Part shown: positions 21,401-33,975 of the stretch, one piece after another
Layout: the number at the start of each line of letters is the position of its first letter
How positions within the stretch are numbered: position 1 is the stretch's first letter
Origin: Solen grandis
Lineage: Eukaryota; Mollusca; Bivalvia; Adapedonta; Solenidae
DNA length: 64,000 bases
Direction: 5' to 3'
Assembly: GCA_021229015.1 (NCBI GenBank)
Contig: CM037787.1
Coordinates: forward strand, 36,860,720-36,924,719
Notes under the pieces: generated by a model
Database searches by the model: none
The model's input: only the letters and a program-made list of their open reading frames with translations
Told to the model about the DNA's origin: nothing
Program-made: the position numbers and the translations under genes

Positions 21401-21767
21401 TGTGTGTAACACATGAACTATCATCATGTATCTGTGTGACATATGCATCCTCTTACATGATCAAAAATCCTTATTGATGTTACATTACGTTTGTGTACAT
21501 ATTTACTATCATTTATTTTTTAATTTTTTTTTAAAATTCATTTTTACACTTCTATTTAAGTGTGTTTATATGTACATGTATATACAATATATTATCCTTT
21601 TTCAGTCTATACATTAAAATATTCCATTCATTCTTATTTTTATTCTATTCTTTCATCCATTCTATCATCCATCTATCTGTTCATACTTAAACTACTTTCC
21701 TCATTTAACCCATCCATCTATATTTAAGTACACATACCTGTGAACCTAGCTTTTTTATCTGGTTATT
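21401..21767. other. AT-rich stretch with decayed 60 bp repeat edges
   Basis: Weak copies of the 60 bp unit persist to ~21500, then T-rich sequence with TTCATTCATCCAT-type simple motifs. No gene signal. Confidence 0.4.
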
Positions 21768-24219
21768 AGGGCTTTCTGCCTACAGAAAGTCCTATTGGGT
21801 TTGTTATGTTTTTTTTCTTCTTCTTATTATTATTATTATTTCTCCTTTTGAGGTTCAAATTAAAACAGGTTGCCAATAACCAGCAGCATGAAATTTTAAC
21901 AGTGATCAGAGTGACTTTGGCCCTTTTGAATGCATTAATTTTCATCTTCATATGACGTCATGTGACGTCACAGCTAAAAATAGTGAAAAAATGGTGTTCG
22001 CGCTCGACAGCCGTCATTTATTGTCGGATTTTCTTCAAATTTTCACAGATGGTACATCATGAAACTAAGGTGTGCATATCCTGTCAACTAATCGAAATTC
22101 CGAAAGACCGAAGTTCTGTGGCTGAAATAAGATTCGAACATAGGACCGAAAATTTCATTTTTAACGATTTAAGAGCTTCAGGATGAGATAGAAAGTTGAA
22201 ACTTACACAGTTTGCAGTTCTGCAGAATTTTCTAAAAAAAATTGAGTCGTGACGTCATATGACGTCATGTGACGTCATAAGCATACTTCTTAATTTTCAT
22301 TTTAGGGCAATGATTTCGAATGATGCCAGTTGTTCAGAATAATTAAAATTTCAGAGTTAAAGACAGAAAAAGTATGCGCTTTTGAAAAAAAGCATCTTCA
22401 GCACCCTAGAGTCAGGTGACGTCAAGCTAAAAAATAAAAAATGGTGTTCACGCTCTAAAACGGCCATTTATGGTCGGATTTTCTTCAAATTTTCCAGAGG
22501 TACATCATGAAACTAGGTGTGCATATCCTGTCAACAACGAAATTTTCCAAAAGCCGAAGTTCTGTGGCTAAAATAAGATTCGAACATAGGACCGAAAATT
22601 TCTTTTTAGGATTAAAGAGACAGGAGGAAGAAAGTTGAAACTTAATTTGTTGCAGTTCTTCAGAATTTCTAAAAAAATTTTTGGTGTGACGTCAAGACGT
22701 CAAGTGACGTCATAAGCATATTTCTTAATTTTTATTTTAGGGCAATGATTTCGCAGAGCCATTTGTTCAGAATAATGAAAATTTCAGATTTATGACATTA
22801 AAAGAGCGCTTTTGAGCAAAAGCATTTTCAGCACCCATGACGTCGGGTGACGTCAGACTAAAAATAGTGAAAAATGGTTTTCACGCTCAAAAAGGGCCCA
22901 TTTATGGGGGATTTTCTTCAAATTTTCACAGAGGTACATCTTGAAACTAAGGTGTCCCTATCCTGTCAGCAAACCCCGAAATTCTGAAAGCCCGAAGTTC
23001 TGTGGCTGAAATAAGATTCGAAACACGGAGAAAATTTTCATTTTGGTTTTAAAGGCTTCAGGATGAGATAGAAAGTTAAATTAATATGTTGCATTTCTGC
23101 AAAAATTTTCAAAATAAATTTTGAGTCTTTAGTCATATGACGTTTTAGACGTCATAAGAACTTATTAATTTTTATTTTAGGGCAATGATTTCGACATGAG
23201 CCAGTTGTTCAAAATAAGAAAATTTCAGATTTATGACAGTAAATTAAGCGTTTTGAAGAAAAGCACCTAAGCACCCTATACGTCACTGACGTCACAGCTA
23301 AAAAAGTAATAATAGTGTTCACGCTCTAAAACGGCCTTTTTATGGTCGGTTTTTCTTCAATTTTCACGTTGGTATATCTTGAAAAAAGGTGTACCTACCC
23401 GTCAGTAATTAAAATTCTGAAAGACCAAATTTCTGTGGGAAAAAAGATTCGAACTAGGACCGAAAATTTCTTTTTTGGTTTAAAGGTTCGGGATGAGATA
23501 GAAAGTTGAAACTTGACAGTTTGCAGTTTGCAGAATTTTTTAAAATATTTTGAGTCGTGCGTCATTTGACGTCATGTGACGTCAAACATCTTATAATAAG
23601 GATTTTCTTCAATATTTGAAGATGGTGTATGTAAATAAAGTAAATAAGTATGTGGGGTTTGACATAGAAAGCAGAAAGCCCTTTCTTTTTTTCGAAAAAA
23701 AGGAGTCTTTATAAGGTACTTACAATTTTATATGTTATTATTTTTTGCGTAAAGTTAATTTTATATTAATTGTTTTTTGTGTAAAGATTATATTTTACTA
23801 CTTTATCTTCATTATAATTTTTCTTTTGGTTTCCAATTTTTGACAGTTTACTTGTTTACAGAGGACATCTTGAAAATAAGGGTGAATATTTTGTCAATAA
23901 CCTTAATTTTCCCAAAAAAAAGAAGTATGTGCTGAAGTTAGATTCGAACATAGGACCAAAAAATTTTATTTTAGGGTTAAAGAACTTGGGGTGAGATAGA
24001 AAGTTGAAACTTACACAGTTTGCAGTTCTGCATAATTTCTTAATATTTTTTGTCTGACGTCATATGACGTCTAAGCATACTACTATACTTTTTTTCTTCT
24101 TCGTAAATAAACGCTTTTTTTTCGGGAATATAATGTCAATTGTTTAGCTGAAAAAGAAATACTACCGAGGGTGAGTCATTAAATAAACATCTATCTCCTG
24201 CTTTTTGCATCAACACAGG
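21768..24219 (+). repeat. CRE-palindrome tandem array 2 (units of ~430-460 bp)
   Basis: A right end (TTATTAGGGCTTTCTGCC) abuts a left end (CAGAAAGTCCTATTGGG) at 21768-21797. Units then start near 21953, 22417, 22848 and 23285, with a partial one from ~23830. The shared order is CRE pair, AGCTAAAAATAGTGAAAAA, GTTCACGCTC, GGTCGGATTTTCTTCAAATT, ACATCATGAAACTAAGGTG, AAGATTCGAACATAGGACCG, GATGAGATAGAAAGTTGAAA, then a CRE cluster. At 22250-22277 three CREs sit exactly 10 bp apart. GCAGAAAGCCCTTTC occurs at ~23669. Later units show base drop-outs that look like sequencing error. Confidence 0.85.
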
Positions 24220-24221
24220 TT

Positions 24222-26200
24222 GCAGAAAGTCCCTTTATTCGTTTAGAGATTGAATCTATTATTTTTATTATTTTTTTCCCCAAACCCAATTTTTATATGT
24301 TGCCAAGACCCAAGCAACATGAAAATTAAAAAGCTTCGACAAAAAAATATAAATATTTTAAAATCAAGTGTTTTCCAATTTTTTCATTGACGTCAAATGA
24401 GGTCAGATATGACGTCAGCTTTAAAAGTTTGTTCGCGCTCTAAAGCCTTTAATGCTGGTTGATTTTCTTGATATTTTTACAGAAAATTATTTCAGAATGT
24501 AGATGTGCACCCCGGGTTGAAAATTTTCCCAAAATTTGAAATATAAAAATTTTATGCAAAACCAAAATTCGAACTAAGATCCTAAAAATAATTTTTTAGT
24601 AACAAGGCCACCAAACGGGTAGAAGCATGAAAATTGGCAGCAATCGGCCTTTAGGGCTTTTTCAAATTCCCTAAGGATTTTTTCATAAGTCACGGTTGTG
24701 ACGTCATAAAAACGACAAAAAGCATATTTTTAAAAATTTCTTTCGTCTGGTATCATGACTTTTGACTCAATCGTTTTGAAAATTGTATTGCTGAGATCAA
24801 AAAGTTTAAGTTTTAAATTCATTTATTTTTAATTTTAAATTACGTCAAATGACGTCAGATATGACGCAATATGACGTCATTTAAAAGTTTGTTCGCGCCG
24901 GGCCCTTTAATTCGGTCCGATTATCTTGATATTTTCACAGAAAATGTTTTCAGAATGTATATGTGCCCCCTGGCATTCAAATTTCCAAATTCGAAAAAAA
25001 AAAAGTTTCATGGAAAAACCCAAAATTTCAAACTTAGGTCCTAAAAAAAAATTTTAGTTTTTAAAAGGGCCATCAAACGGGTGAAGCTAAAAAATTGGAC
25101 GCTTTATGGGCCTTTGAGGTCTTCTTTCAAATTCCTAAGGATTTTTTCATAAGTCATGTGGTTGTGACGTCAAAAAACGACAAAAAGCACCCTTTTAAAA
25201 ATTTTTTTCGCTCTGGAAATTATTTTGACTCAATCGTTTTGAAAATTGTTTTGTGAATTAAAAATTTTAAAGTTTAAAAATTTAAATTTATTTTTAATTT
25301 TTAAAATTCGTCAAATGACGTCAGTATGACGTCAGCTTTTAAAATTTTGTTCGCGCTCTAGAGCCTTAAATTCGGGTCCGATTATCTTGATTTTTTCACA
25401 GAAAATGTATTTCAGAATGTAATGTGCACCTGGCATTAAATTTCAGGCAAAACCGAGATTCGAATTAGGTCTTAAAAATATATTTTAATTTTACAAGGCC
25501 CCCAATCTTTTAGAAGCAAAAAAAATTAAAGCAAATGGGCCAGAGTTTTTTTCGAACCTAAAGGATTTTTCTTAAGTAGCGTGGTTATGCGACATAAAAA
25601 ACCACAAAAAGATCTATTTGAAAAAAAATTATTTGCTTTGGTATCATGACTCAATTTTTTTAAAAATTTGTATTGCGCATTAAAAAGTTTAAATTTTATA
25701 TTTATTTATTTTTAATTTTCAATGACGTCAAATGACGTAGATTTGACGTTAGTTTTCAAAAGTTTGTTCGTGCAGTAGAACCTTCTTTCTGGTCGAAAAT
25801 CTTGATTTTTCAAGAAGATGAAATTTAAGATGTAGATGTACACCTTGCCTTAAATTTTCAAAATTTCGAACAATTAATTTTTCTGGCGATGCCGGATTTC
25901 AACATTGGTTTTAAAAATTACATTTTAATGTAACCAAACCCCTGATGCGTTGAAAAATGAAATTGGACAGGTATCAACATAGAGGTTTACATTCATTTTC
26001 TGAATGATTTTCTCTTAAGTCACGTGGTTATGACGTCATCAAAAAGGAAAAAGCATTTCTTTTTTAAAAATATCTCTCGTCTGGTTTCATGAATTTTGAC
26101 TCAATCTTTAAAAAAATCTTAGGATTGATAGAGTTAAATTTTAAGGTCATACGCAAAAAATATTTTTTTGTCACTTGGTTATGACGTCATGCATCAAACA
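24222..26200 (+). repeat. CRE-palindrome tandem array 3 (diverged subfamily), ends at the gap
   Basis: The leader TTGCAGAAAGTCCC, TTATTCGTTTAGAG, TATGTTGCCAAGACCCAAGC is followed by units near 24388, 24850, 25315 and 25722. Each has TGACGTCAAATGA, a TATGACGTCA box, AAAAGTTTGTTCGCGCTC, ATCTTGATATTTTCACAGAA, a degenerate ATTCGAACT block, GGTTGTGACGTCATAAAAAC and a CGACAAAAAGCA block. This order parallels arrays 1 and 2, with different spacer sequence. It is cut off by the N run. Confidence 0.8.
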
Positions 26201-26300
26201 NNNNNNNNNNNNNNNNNNNNNNNNNNNNNNNNNNNNNNNNNNNNNNNNNNNNNNNNNNNNNNNNNNNNNNNNNNNNNNNNNNNNNNNNNNNNNNNNNNNN
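26201..26300. other. Assembly gap of 100 N
   Basis: Exactly 100 N, the usual placeholder for a gap of unknown size. The ORFs at 26168-26473 that run through it are meaningless. Confidence 0.99.
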
Positions 26301-26325
26301 GAGGCAAAATTAGGGCACACCTATT

Positions 26326-26540
26326 CAATGACCCCCCCGGTCGAGTGGTTAGAGTGCCGCAAAGGAGTGGGGGGTCGGGGTTTTCGACCCTTTCCGCAAA
26401 AACCCAAAATCCTAAAATTGTTCTGATAAGTTTTCATTGTGTTTCCCCGTGCGAACTCGGGGGAATTAGGTAGAGCCCGTTGTAACTTTCTTTTGGGACC
26501 CCTAAAAAGCAATCTTAAAGAAAAAAACCCCTCGTTTTTT
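26326..26540 (+). mobile_element. tRNA-headed SINE-like element, corrupted copy
   Basis: GAGTGGTTAGAGTGCCGC and a damaged B box correspond to the clean copy at 57893-58110. Boundaries are inferred from that copy. Confidence 0.55.
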
Positions 26541-27289
26541 TTTTTGAAAATTTATTTATACAATCCTTCAGAAAACACACGACAAAATATTCTTTTTGAA
26601 ATGATATACAATGCATTAAAAATTAAAAAAATTAACAAATTAATGACAAAATGAAAAATAAAAATTTTTTCTTAAAAACAGACAACACAAAATTTATTGA
26701 TCGAAGTCTTTCTTAAGGAAAAAAAGAATAAGAAATTTTTCACAAAAAAAAACCCCAAATTTCTTATTAACTTAAAAACACTTTATTTTGAATTTACAGC
26801 CCCCCCCAAAAACTATCAAATAGAAATAATAGTTTTTAGTAAACTAGAAAAAAAGGTTAAAATAGTGAGAATAAAAAAATTACAACGACCTATTGTAAAC
26901 TAAGGGTTTTTTATAAAATTTTACCCGATGGGTTTTAAACAAAATTCTACAATTTCCCCGTGACGATCATTTTTCTGCGCGATTTTCCCTATCGCCCTTT
27001 TCTTTCATTTTAAAAAAGGGCTAGGGTCAGTTGGCGCCTAAAGCTAGCATGTTGTGTGGTTGCTAAACCTTTTGTTAAACCCCTATTCTCATGGCCCCTT
27101 GCCTATTGGTTGTTGTAGTAGCGTGTTTGTTTTTCAAATTGCCTGACTACCGTTAAATTTTCCCTTTTCCAAAATTTGTTATTATAAAATTGTTAACTAC
27201 GGGCGTATTAGTGCCAATTGAACTTATCATTTTTTCATTTATGACACTTCTATCTGTAAAATTCACTTTTTTTTCTGTACAATACACAT

Positions 27290-28530
27290 GTCTAAGTATT
27301 AGGTAATATATTGTTGTATCTGTTGTAGTCTGTATTGTATGTATTATAAGATGTAGGTATGTATGATATGTATTATGTTATATGTCTGTATAGTCTGTCT
27401 AAGTTGTAGGAATGTCAAGTATGTATATGTAGTCGAGTATATTTATATTATGTTTGTATTTATTGTTGTAGATATATTTGCGGTATTATAGTGTATGATA
27501 TTATTGTATGTTAAATTGTAGGTATTAATGTAGGTATGAATTGTTGTATATATTCAGGAATTATTGCAGGTCTATATAATCTGAATATTTTAGTAATAAT
27601 AATGTAGGTATCTGTTGTATGTCTGTCTTGTAAGTCTATGTTTGATGTATGTATTGTATGTATATGATGTAGGTAAGTAATGTCTGTCTATGTTTTATGC
27701 AGTATTGTATGTTTATGTTTTAGGTATGTATTGTATGTATATGTTTTAGGTATGTATTGTATGTATATGTTGTAGGTATATATTGTAGGTATATATAATA
27801 TGTATATGTTTTAGTTATATATTGTAAGGTATCGTGTAGTATATGGTTGTAGGCATCTGTGTCGGAATATGTTGTAGGTAAAATATTGCAGTATTATAGT
27901 AGGTATATGTTGTAGGTATATCATGAAGGTATATGTTGTAGGAATATGTTGTCGTCTTCTTGCATGTCTATCTTGTAGGTATATGCTGAAGGTATATGTT
28001 TAGTATCATATTGTAGGTCTATGTATAGTTCATATTGTAGTTATCTGATTGTAGCTATATGATGTAGGTATTTAATGTATGTCTATATTGTATATATTGT
28101 CGGTATCTATTATAATGTGTTTTAGTTATATATTGTAGGTATATGTTGTTGGATATTTTATTTTTTTTTTGTAGGTTATGATGTGGTAAAAGAAGGAATT
28201 GTGTAGGAATATGACATAGTTATATAAAGTAGATCTATGTTGTAGGTATATATTGACTGTATGTATTGTAGGAATATGTTGGTAGGTTATATATAGTAGG
28301 TATATAGTGTATGTATTATAGTAAGTATATATAATGTCGGTATATGGTGTAGGTATATATTGTATGTATGTCTATTGAAGGTATATGTAGTAGGCATAAA
28401 TTGTAGGTATATAATAATATATTCGTTTTCGTTTATATTGTAGGTATATGTTGTAGACTATGTGCTAGGCATCTGTTGGTCGTTCTATGTTGTAGGAAAC
28501 TAGAGTAGGAGTAAGTTGTAGGTATAATAG
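27290..28530 (+). repeat. 12-bp-type minisatellite TTGTAGGTATAT, long allele (~1.24 kb)
   Basis: Irregular repeats of TTGTAGGTATAT and TTGTATGTATAT. The homologous array in the second copy is ~0.33 kb (58925-59250), so this allele or copy is several-fold longer, although sequencing errors blur the units. Confidence 0.85.
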
Positions 28531-30085
28531 TATGCCCGGTACCACTTTACGAAACCGCAAAAAAGTTATTTTGGAGGATGCCTTGTCCACAAAACAACCC
28601 TGGACAGAACTCTAGTTGTGAATTATTATGTTTTTGGTCGTATTGATACACTTTTCGGTACGAAGGCACAGCTGATACGGTGCATATCCGACGACCGTCG
28701 TGCGAAGCCCCTGTCATACTTTAAACCGCTATCTGTGACTAATTTAAGGATTAAACTGTACAAATTTACAGAAAAAAGTGAGAATTTTCCAGAAAAAACT
28801 GTGAATTTTCCGATTTAAAGTGTTAAAGTGTGCCATTTTACCGTTTACTCTGTAAAAATATATCGATTAACATGACAACTTTCACCGAAAAAGTGCGAAT
28901 TTTACAGTTTAAAAACTGTATAATCAAGGAATAGCTGTCAATAAATAGATCACCAGTGATGCATAAAGAGTTTTCTTTCAAATATCGGCTTTTGCCGGGC
29001 ATCGATCGGCACGTGTCAGTAAGTCTTTTTGTTGCTTTTACAATCTGTCCTAACTGGCGATTGGAAAACTCGTTGCGTTTCGTGGTGAGTCTATTTATAG
29101 TGGCATTCCCAGAATAAGAACAAGCACATTTTGCATCGGTATATTGTAACTTGCGCTTTGTAGATGTGAATTTGAAGATTTCTGATTTGTATCTTGTCGA
29201 TATGCAAAATAGGTGGTGGTGAAAATGATAATGTTTTACCGTATCGGAATATTAAGATTGACGTGGGAGAAATTACATAGGTTCCAGTGAACAAACAACC
29301 ACCACGAACACCACATACAGATGAGCATGGCCGAAAATCTGTTCAACAGATCGAATAATTCTGCATATTGTCTAACACAACGTCTCGTTATTTTTCCTTC
29401 ACTGATCGTACAACCGTTAGTACACCGGGTTTGTGATCTATGTGACTGTAGAAATCAGTTTCATGGACCATATTCACAACCTTTCCATAATGTCTTCTCT
29501 ATAATTACTGGTAACTATTGCCAAAAAAAATCTTCCAATACTTTTTCACCAAGCTCTCGAATTATCCTCCTAGCTACATTATTATCTATCCCTACCTTTT
29601 TCTCAGTAGGTTTTCCGTACTGAGGCGCAAAATCTAACTAATTTATTAGGCTGGTACCGATCACGTTCCGTAACCTTTAGAGAAAGTTTTTCACCACAAG
29701 CATTTTGCCTAACTTAAATGATCCCTTAAGTCTTTCTCATATATTTTTGAGGACACTGTTTCGAATTACGGACTAAGTTCTGATGCGACGTAGATTTATT
29801 TTGAGGATGAAAAATCCAACAAAGTGTTTTTTTCATGACGGTCTTCTTTCCACTTGACACCGTGTTTTTAATCTATGATGGCAATAAAAAAAAAACGCCT
29901 AAAATCAGACCCAAAATTTGATAAGGGCTACGCTTTAAGGTCTGTCTGTGTTCCAGGCATATTACTTTATTTAAAATCAATTATAAGTTTGAGAACATAA
30001 TCTTATGATGCAAGCGACCTCATTACAGCTCCATTGCGCTGTTATAACGGTATTCAGCGACTATCCCACCTTTTCTAATGCGCAT

Positions 30086-30335
30086 CTCTTTACACCTACG
30101 ACGAGGAGGCAGCTTTAGTTTATCCGCGGTTGTTTTGCGGCTGTTCGATTGCACAACAGGTGGCCATGTTCTACTGTTTCCCAAAGTCAGGTGTTATATT
30201 TTCACGCCTAAAGTATCCTTGCTTTGCATTGTTCCCTTCATAAAAGCTTCTAGTTGAGAAATATTATAAAGGTATAATAGCGAGTGTATAAGCACGCAAA
30301 ACAAGACACCATATCAAGTCTCGATTTCTCCGAAC
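30086..30335. other. Unassigned sequence after the duplicated block
   Basis: No ORF or repeat I can name. Homology with the second copy ends near 30085, where that copy runs into a MITE. Confidence 0.35.
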
Positions 30336-32450
30336 TCAACCGAGGAAAACCAAGAAACCATTAATGGAAAATAAATCCTCATTATTCAAAGTTAAAAGAA
30401 CAGCAAAAACTAAATTAAAAAGATGAAGGTCAAGTTTAAACAGCTTGCTAAAAGTAAAAACCAGAGAAATTTGGAACATATTAAAAAACCAATATAAAAA
30501 TGTAATCTCGATGTCACATTCAATTAACAGTCGCGAAATTACGATCATTTTCATATACTTTACGGTTCTGATCCGTCTCCAACAGAAATAAAACCACGAG
30601 TAAACTTACCTATGACGCTTATTTTGATATGATTTTACAGCAGTGATTAAAAACAAACAGTATTTACCAAAATAATAACAAAGCCTGGCCACTGCACCTC
30701 CTTCCAGCTGAGATTTAACCTGTGCCAAATACACAAATCCCCATTTTTTATTAAACTTTATAACGCCTATACACACATGGAGTTTATCCCAGAAATGGGG
30801 TGAGGGACTCCTTACGCCCATATTTAAGGGAGGTGATCCGGATGAGGAAAAACTACGCGGAATCACACTAAACAACCTCATTGCTAAACTTTAATTTCAC
30901 AGTTCTTCTTAGTAGCTTACAAAATGGTGTTTAGAGCGAGAAACAATTATTGAATTAATGATAACAATAAGGGTTTCAAAAGGAACCTCAAACTGAAGAT
31001 TTGTAGTTTTAGATTACACGCTATTTTATATGAAACGTTGAAAAAAACACCAACAAAATTATCGTGCTTTCCTTGATTGGGAGAAAAATGTACGACAGAA
31101 TAGATAGAAAATCTCTCTGGCAAAAACTTTTTAAAGAAAAATGTCGTTCAAACTGATTATGCAATGAAATCAATGTACACCTCATATTACGTCAATCGTT
31201 AAATATAACAGAATCAAATCTAACATAATTAATTCGAAGTTCGGTGATAAACAAGGGGACCCTTCAGTAGTCTATGTGTCTTTCTTTTGACGACGCCGTT
31301 TAATTCGCACAAGACCCACTGTCATAGCACTCCATGCTAAATGACGTTTGACACACATTAGCAAATACTGGGGGTTATCCATCACCCTAAGAAAACAAAA
31401 AATGTACTGATATTCGAATTAGGATGAGCAACCACTTACAATTTTACATCACAACACAGTATCGAATTAGTCAGCTCATTCAAGTACCATGGCATTCACC
31501 TATACAAAAAACAACAAATGGAACGCACACAAAAGAACATTGCATCACAAGCAAACACGGGGCCCCTCATAATCTATTCATAGTATTCAACAGCTTGGAC
31601 TTGAAACATCGCAAAAACTAAAATTATTGATAGCTGATATCACATACTGAACACCGCATAGGGTGTATGGGGTATTGTAACCTAAACATTGACCTTGTAA
31701 CACCAAATTTGCAGAAAAAAACTATATGTAAAAAGTCTACCACCTTACTACTTTGTATGGTGCATTAGGTCGTGCTTCCCCTGCTATTTTAAGGAACATA
31801 CACTGATAAACTACTGGATAAACATACTTAAAAGTAACCCAACATCACTCGTTACAAAACTTACAAATGTTTAACAGATGACGTAAACTTGGGCTGTCCG
31901 ACAGTAAAAACTGGGGCCTATCCAGTTAAACATATTTTTTGACCATCTGGTATGCCATTATATTATGGAAGCACATGATAACTTCTCTATTGATTTAAAA
32001 TTCTATAAAGAATTGTATACTAGACCATTATCCCCAGAGAGGGATTCGAACTATAAATAATACTAAACGCTTGACACTATTGTATATTTCCACATGATTT
32101 TATTTTGAAATATTATCTTGACAAAATAAAGACAAACGAATCAGAATAGCCCTAACTAAATTTAGATTTTCATCTCATGACTTACTCATAGAAACTGAAG
32201 ATATGACAACACTTAGAGCCAAAGGCGTTGTAAAAATTGTTCAACTACATATCCTGAACTGAATACCATATTCTTACATGTATGCCCCAACTATAAGAGA
32301 ACTAAGATCTTTTTTTTTCAAACAATTTTCAGTCATGGCCAACCCTAAAAAAATTGAATTTTATGGAGCATAAATCAAGTTAAAATAAAGAATCTGTTGC
32401 AAATTTATTTTTTTATGCAAATGCGATTAGAATCCTTTAAATACTAAAAA
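30336..32450 (+). pseudogene. Second LINE remnant (reverse transcriptase to C-terminus), heavily frame-broken
   Basis: Reading across frames on the plus strand gives a coherent order of LINE reverse-transcriptase landmarks. GDPDEEKLRGITLNNLIAKL is near 30828-30890. An F-D-R-I-D-R-K-S-L-W-type block lies at 31087-31130, KFGDKQGDPSS near 31230-31270 and SFKYHGIHLYK near 31475-31505. An ILN..VWG-type segment is near 31640-31680, a GALGRASPAILR-like segment near 31760-31795, a NWAYPVKHIFDHLV segment near 31905-31950, and an H-x5-C zinc-knuckle-like end near 32265-32300. The pattern fits the large bivalve LINE families of the CR1/L2/RTE type, but I cannot fix the clade. Frames change many times, partly from consensus error. 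The plus- and minus-strand ORFs of 60-90 codons here are fragments or shadows. Confidence 0.7.
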
Positions 32451-33529
32451 CTCATTATTATATCAACCTGTATCGTTGAAAAAAAGTTTTTACTTATTTA
32501 GAACAATCATTATTTTAGCCTATTCTTATTATGCTCCTTGGTAAAATTTCTTGTCTTCGTTGTATAATATTATTTTGCTATAATATCATCTGCTTATTTA
32601 ATGCATAAAATGTATGTATGTTTGATAAGTAACTGAAAAACTTACCGACACTTAGTTTTTTTGTTAGTTGTTTTTTTGTTTTTTTTTCGCAAGTTTTTAA
32701 CAAAGTGTATTTGAAGTACACACTATCTTAACCAAAAGCTCTGTTAAAAAACGAAAGTACGTGCAATGACAACAATAAACTACCTTTTCATTATTGGGAG
32801 GCCAAGTTCAAACCGATTAAACATGCAATTGTTTGTATGTAGACAATTACTTCTTATGTGCAGCAGAGTACAGGATTTCCGGTTGAATCGTAAGAAAGGG
32901 CAAACACCAATATAAAAATGCAGGGATTGTATACACACATCCCTAGACAAAGAGAACAATGATTTCGTAAGCATTTATTGCACAAAACCATGATAGAAAT
33001 CACAAATAGACATTAACTTACATGCTAGTATGTACGATTAAGTTTTAATATCAGTTTTACGCATGAAATATATATTGTGTACCCTACCCCAGACTTTACC
33101 AATTTACGGCTTCTCTAGTGGGTGGGGTAAAGTTCGGGAAAATACGAAAAAAATTCTCATGTATTGTGCGCACCCCCTCCTTCAGAAACAAAATATAGGT
33201 AAAAATTTTGCAATAAACAGAAAATAATTTGTATGAATTCATCTATACGTGTAATAGATTTTGTTGTATATCAATGTATTAAACATAGAACTTCATATAT
33301 ATCTCTGTTTTTAACTCATTCAGCAATGTAAAGAACACCAGTTCAATAAAAAAAATGTTAAATTTTTTATGGACTGTTTTTAAAGACTCCCTGTCGTATG
33401 TGACCTTTTCTTGAAAGTCCCATTGAAGGTCACATGTGACAGTCTCGACTGTACAAGTATTTGTTTTAACGATGGGATGCTCCAGTTTAATTCGGCTATC
33501 CCTGAAAAACAACAGCCTCAATAACTTAA
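32451..33529. other. AT-rich region without a recognised gene
   Basis: It includes the probable 3' UTR of the preceding LINE and AT-rich spacer. GTACAGTCGAGACTGTCACA and TGTGACCTTCAATGGGACTT on the minus strand near 33420-33455 look like a repeat seen in molluscs, but I cannot name it. Confidence 0.35.
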
Positions 33530-33975
33530 TCATCTCTATCCGTCACCCTCTGCAGTTCAGTTCTGATTTTTTTGAAAACAGGTTATTGTCAGAGGGTGCC
33601 GAATTAGTAGTGTACGGTTTGTGAGGCAGGATATCGTAGTCACGCTTAGTTGCTGCAGCTTCTACAACATGTACTGTGAAGACAGTAGCCTTTTCCTGTA
33701 GCAAGAGGACACTTGGGTTTTGGGTTTCTATGATTTTCTCCACCACTTGCACTACAGCTATGTTCTTAACTTCAGAAAATGAAGGACAGGCATCATGTCT
33801 TTTGACTCAGGATCAATATGATGGACATTCATTTATCCTGAATCAAATTTCTCAACGGAAAATGTTTGGGTTTGTGCTGAAAGCGTCCGTCTTAAGATCA
33901 TCGAAATATTCAGCCTTGTCACTTTCTGTCTGCTGTCAACATTCTGGGAAAATCAGAATCTGAGGGGAGGTCATC
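33530..33975 (-). pseudogene. mariner-type transposase fragment, decayed
   Basis: The minus-strand reading gives PRMLTADRKVTRLNIS near 33920-33975 and HHIDPESK near 33810, matching the mariner pattern WVHHxDPESK. Next comes VLLLQEKATVFTVHVVEAAA near 33655-33710, in place of the LLQDNAxxHTA motif of the second catalytic Asp. DYDILPHKPY and SAPSDNNLFSKKSELNCRG (33545-33640) match LLPHPPYSPDLAPSDxxLF. Mariner transposases cut and paste DNA with a DD34D triad. Here the second Asp is replaced (DN to EK), frames are broken and stops are present, so it is inactive. Plus-strand ORFs here are shadows. No TIR was located. Confidence 0.75.

Larger units (their letters stand above)
26301..30085 (+). repeat. 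Noisy direct copy of the block at 57862-60765
   Basis: It matches in order: GAGGCAAA, a tRNA-like head, GAATTAGGTAGAG, the GTAGGTATAT minisatellite, CTTTTCGGTACGAAGGCA, GACCGTCGTGC, ATTTTGCATCGGTATATT, TAGTACACCGGGTTTGTGAT and TTCAGCGACT. The first copy has many small indels, substitutions and lengthened runs relative to the second. It starts at the first base after the N gap. The ORFs at 28618-28818, 29091-29294 and 29321-29623 lie in this block; I recognise no family in them and the equivalent frames are not kept in the cleaner copy. Confidence 0.9.

Noticed and set aside
26168..26473. ORFs running through the N gap
   Set aside because: They depend on unknown bases and join unrelated sequence.
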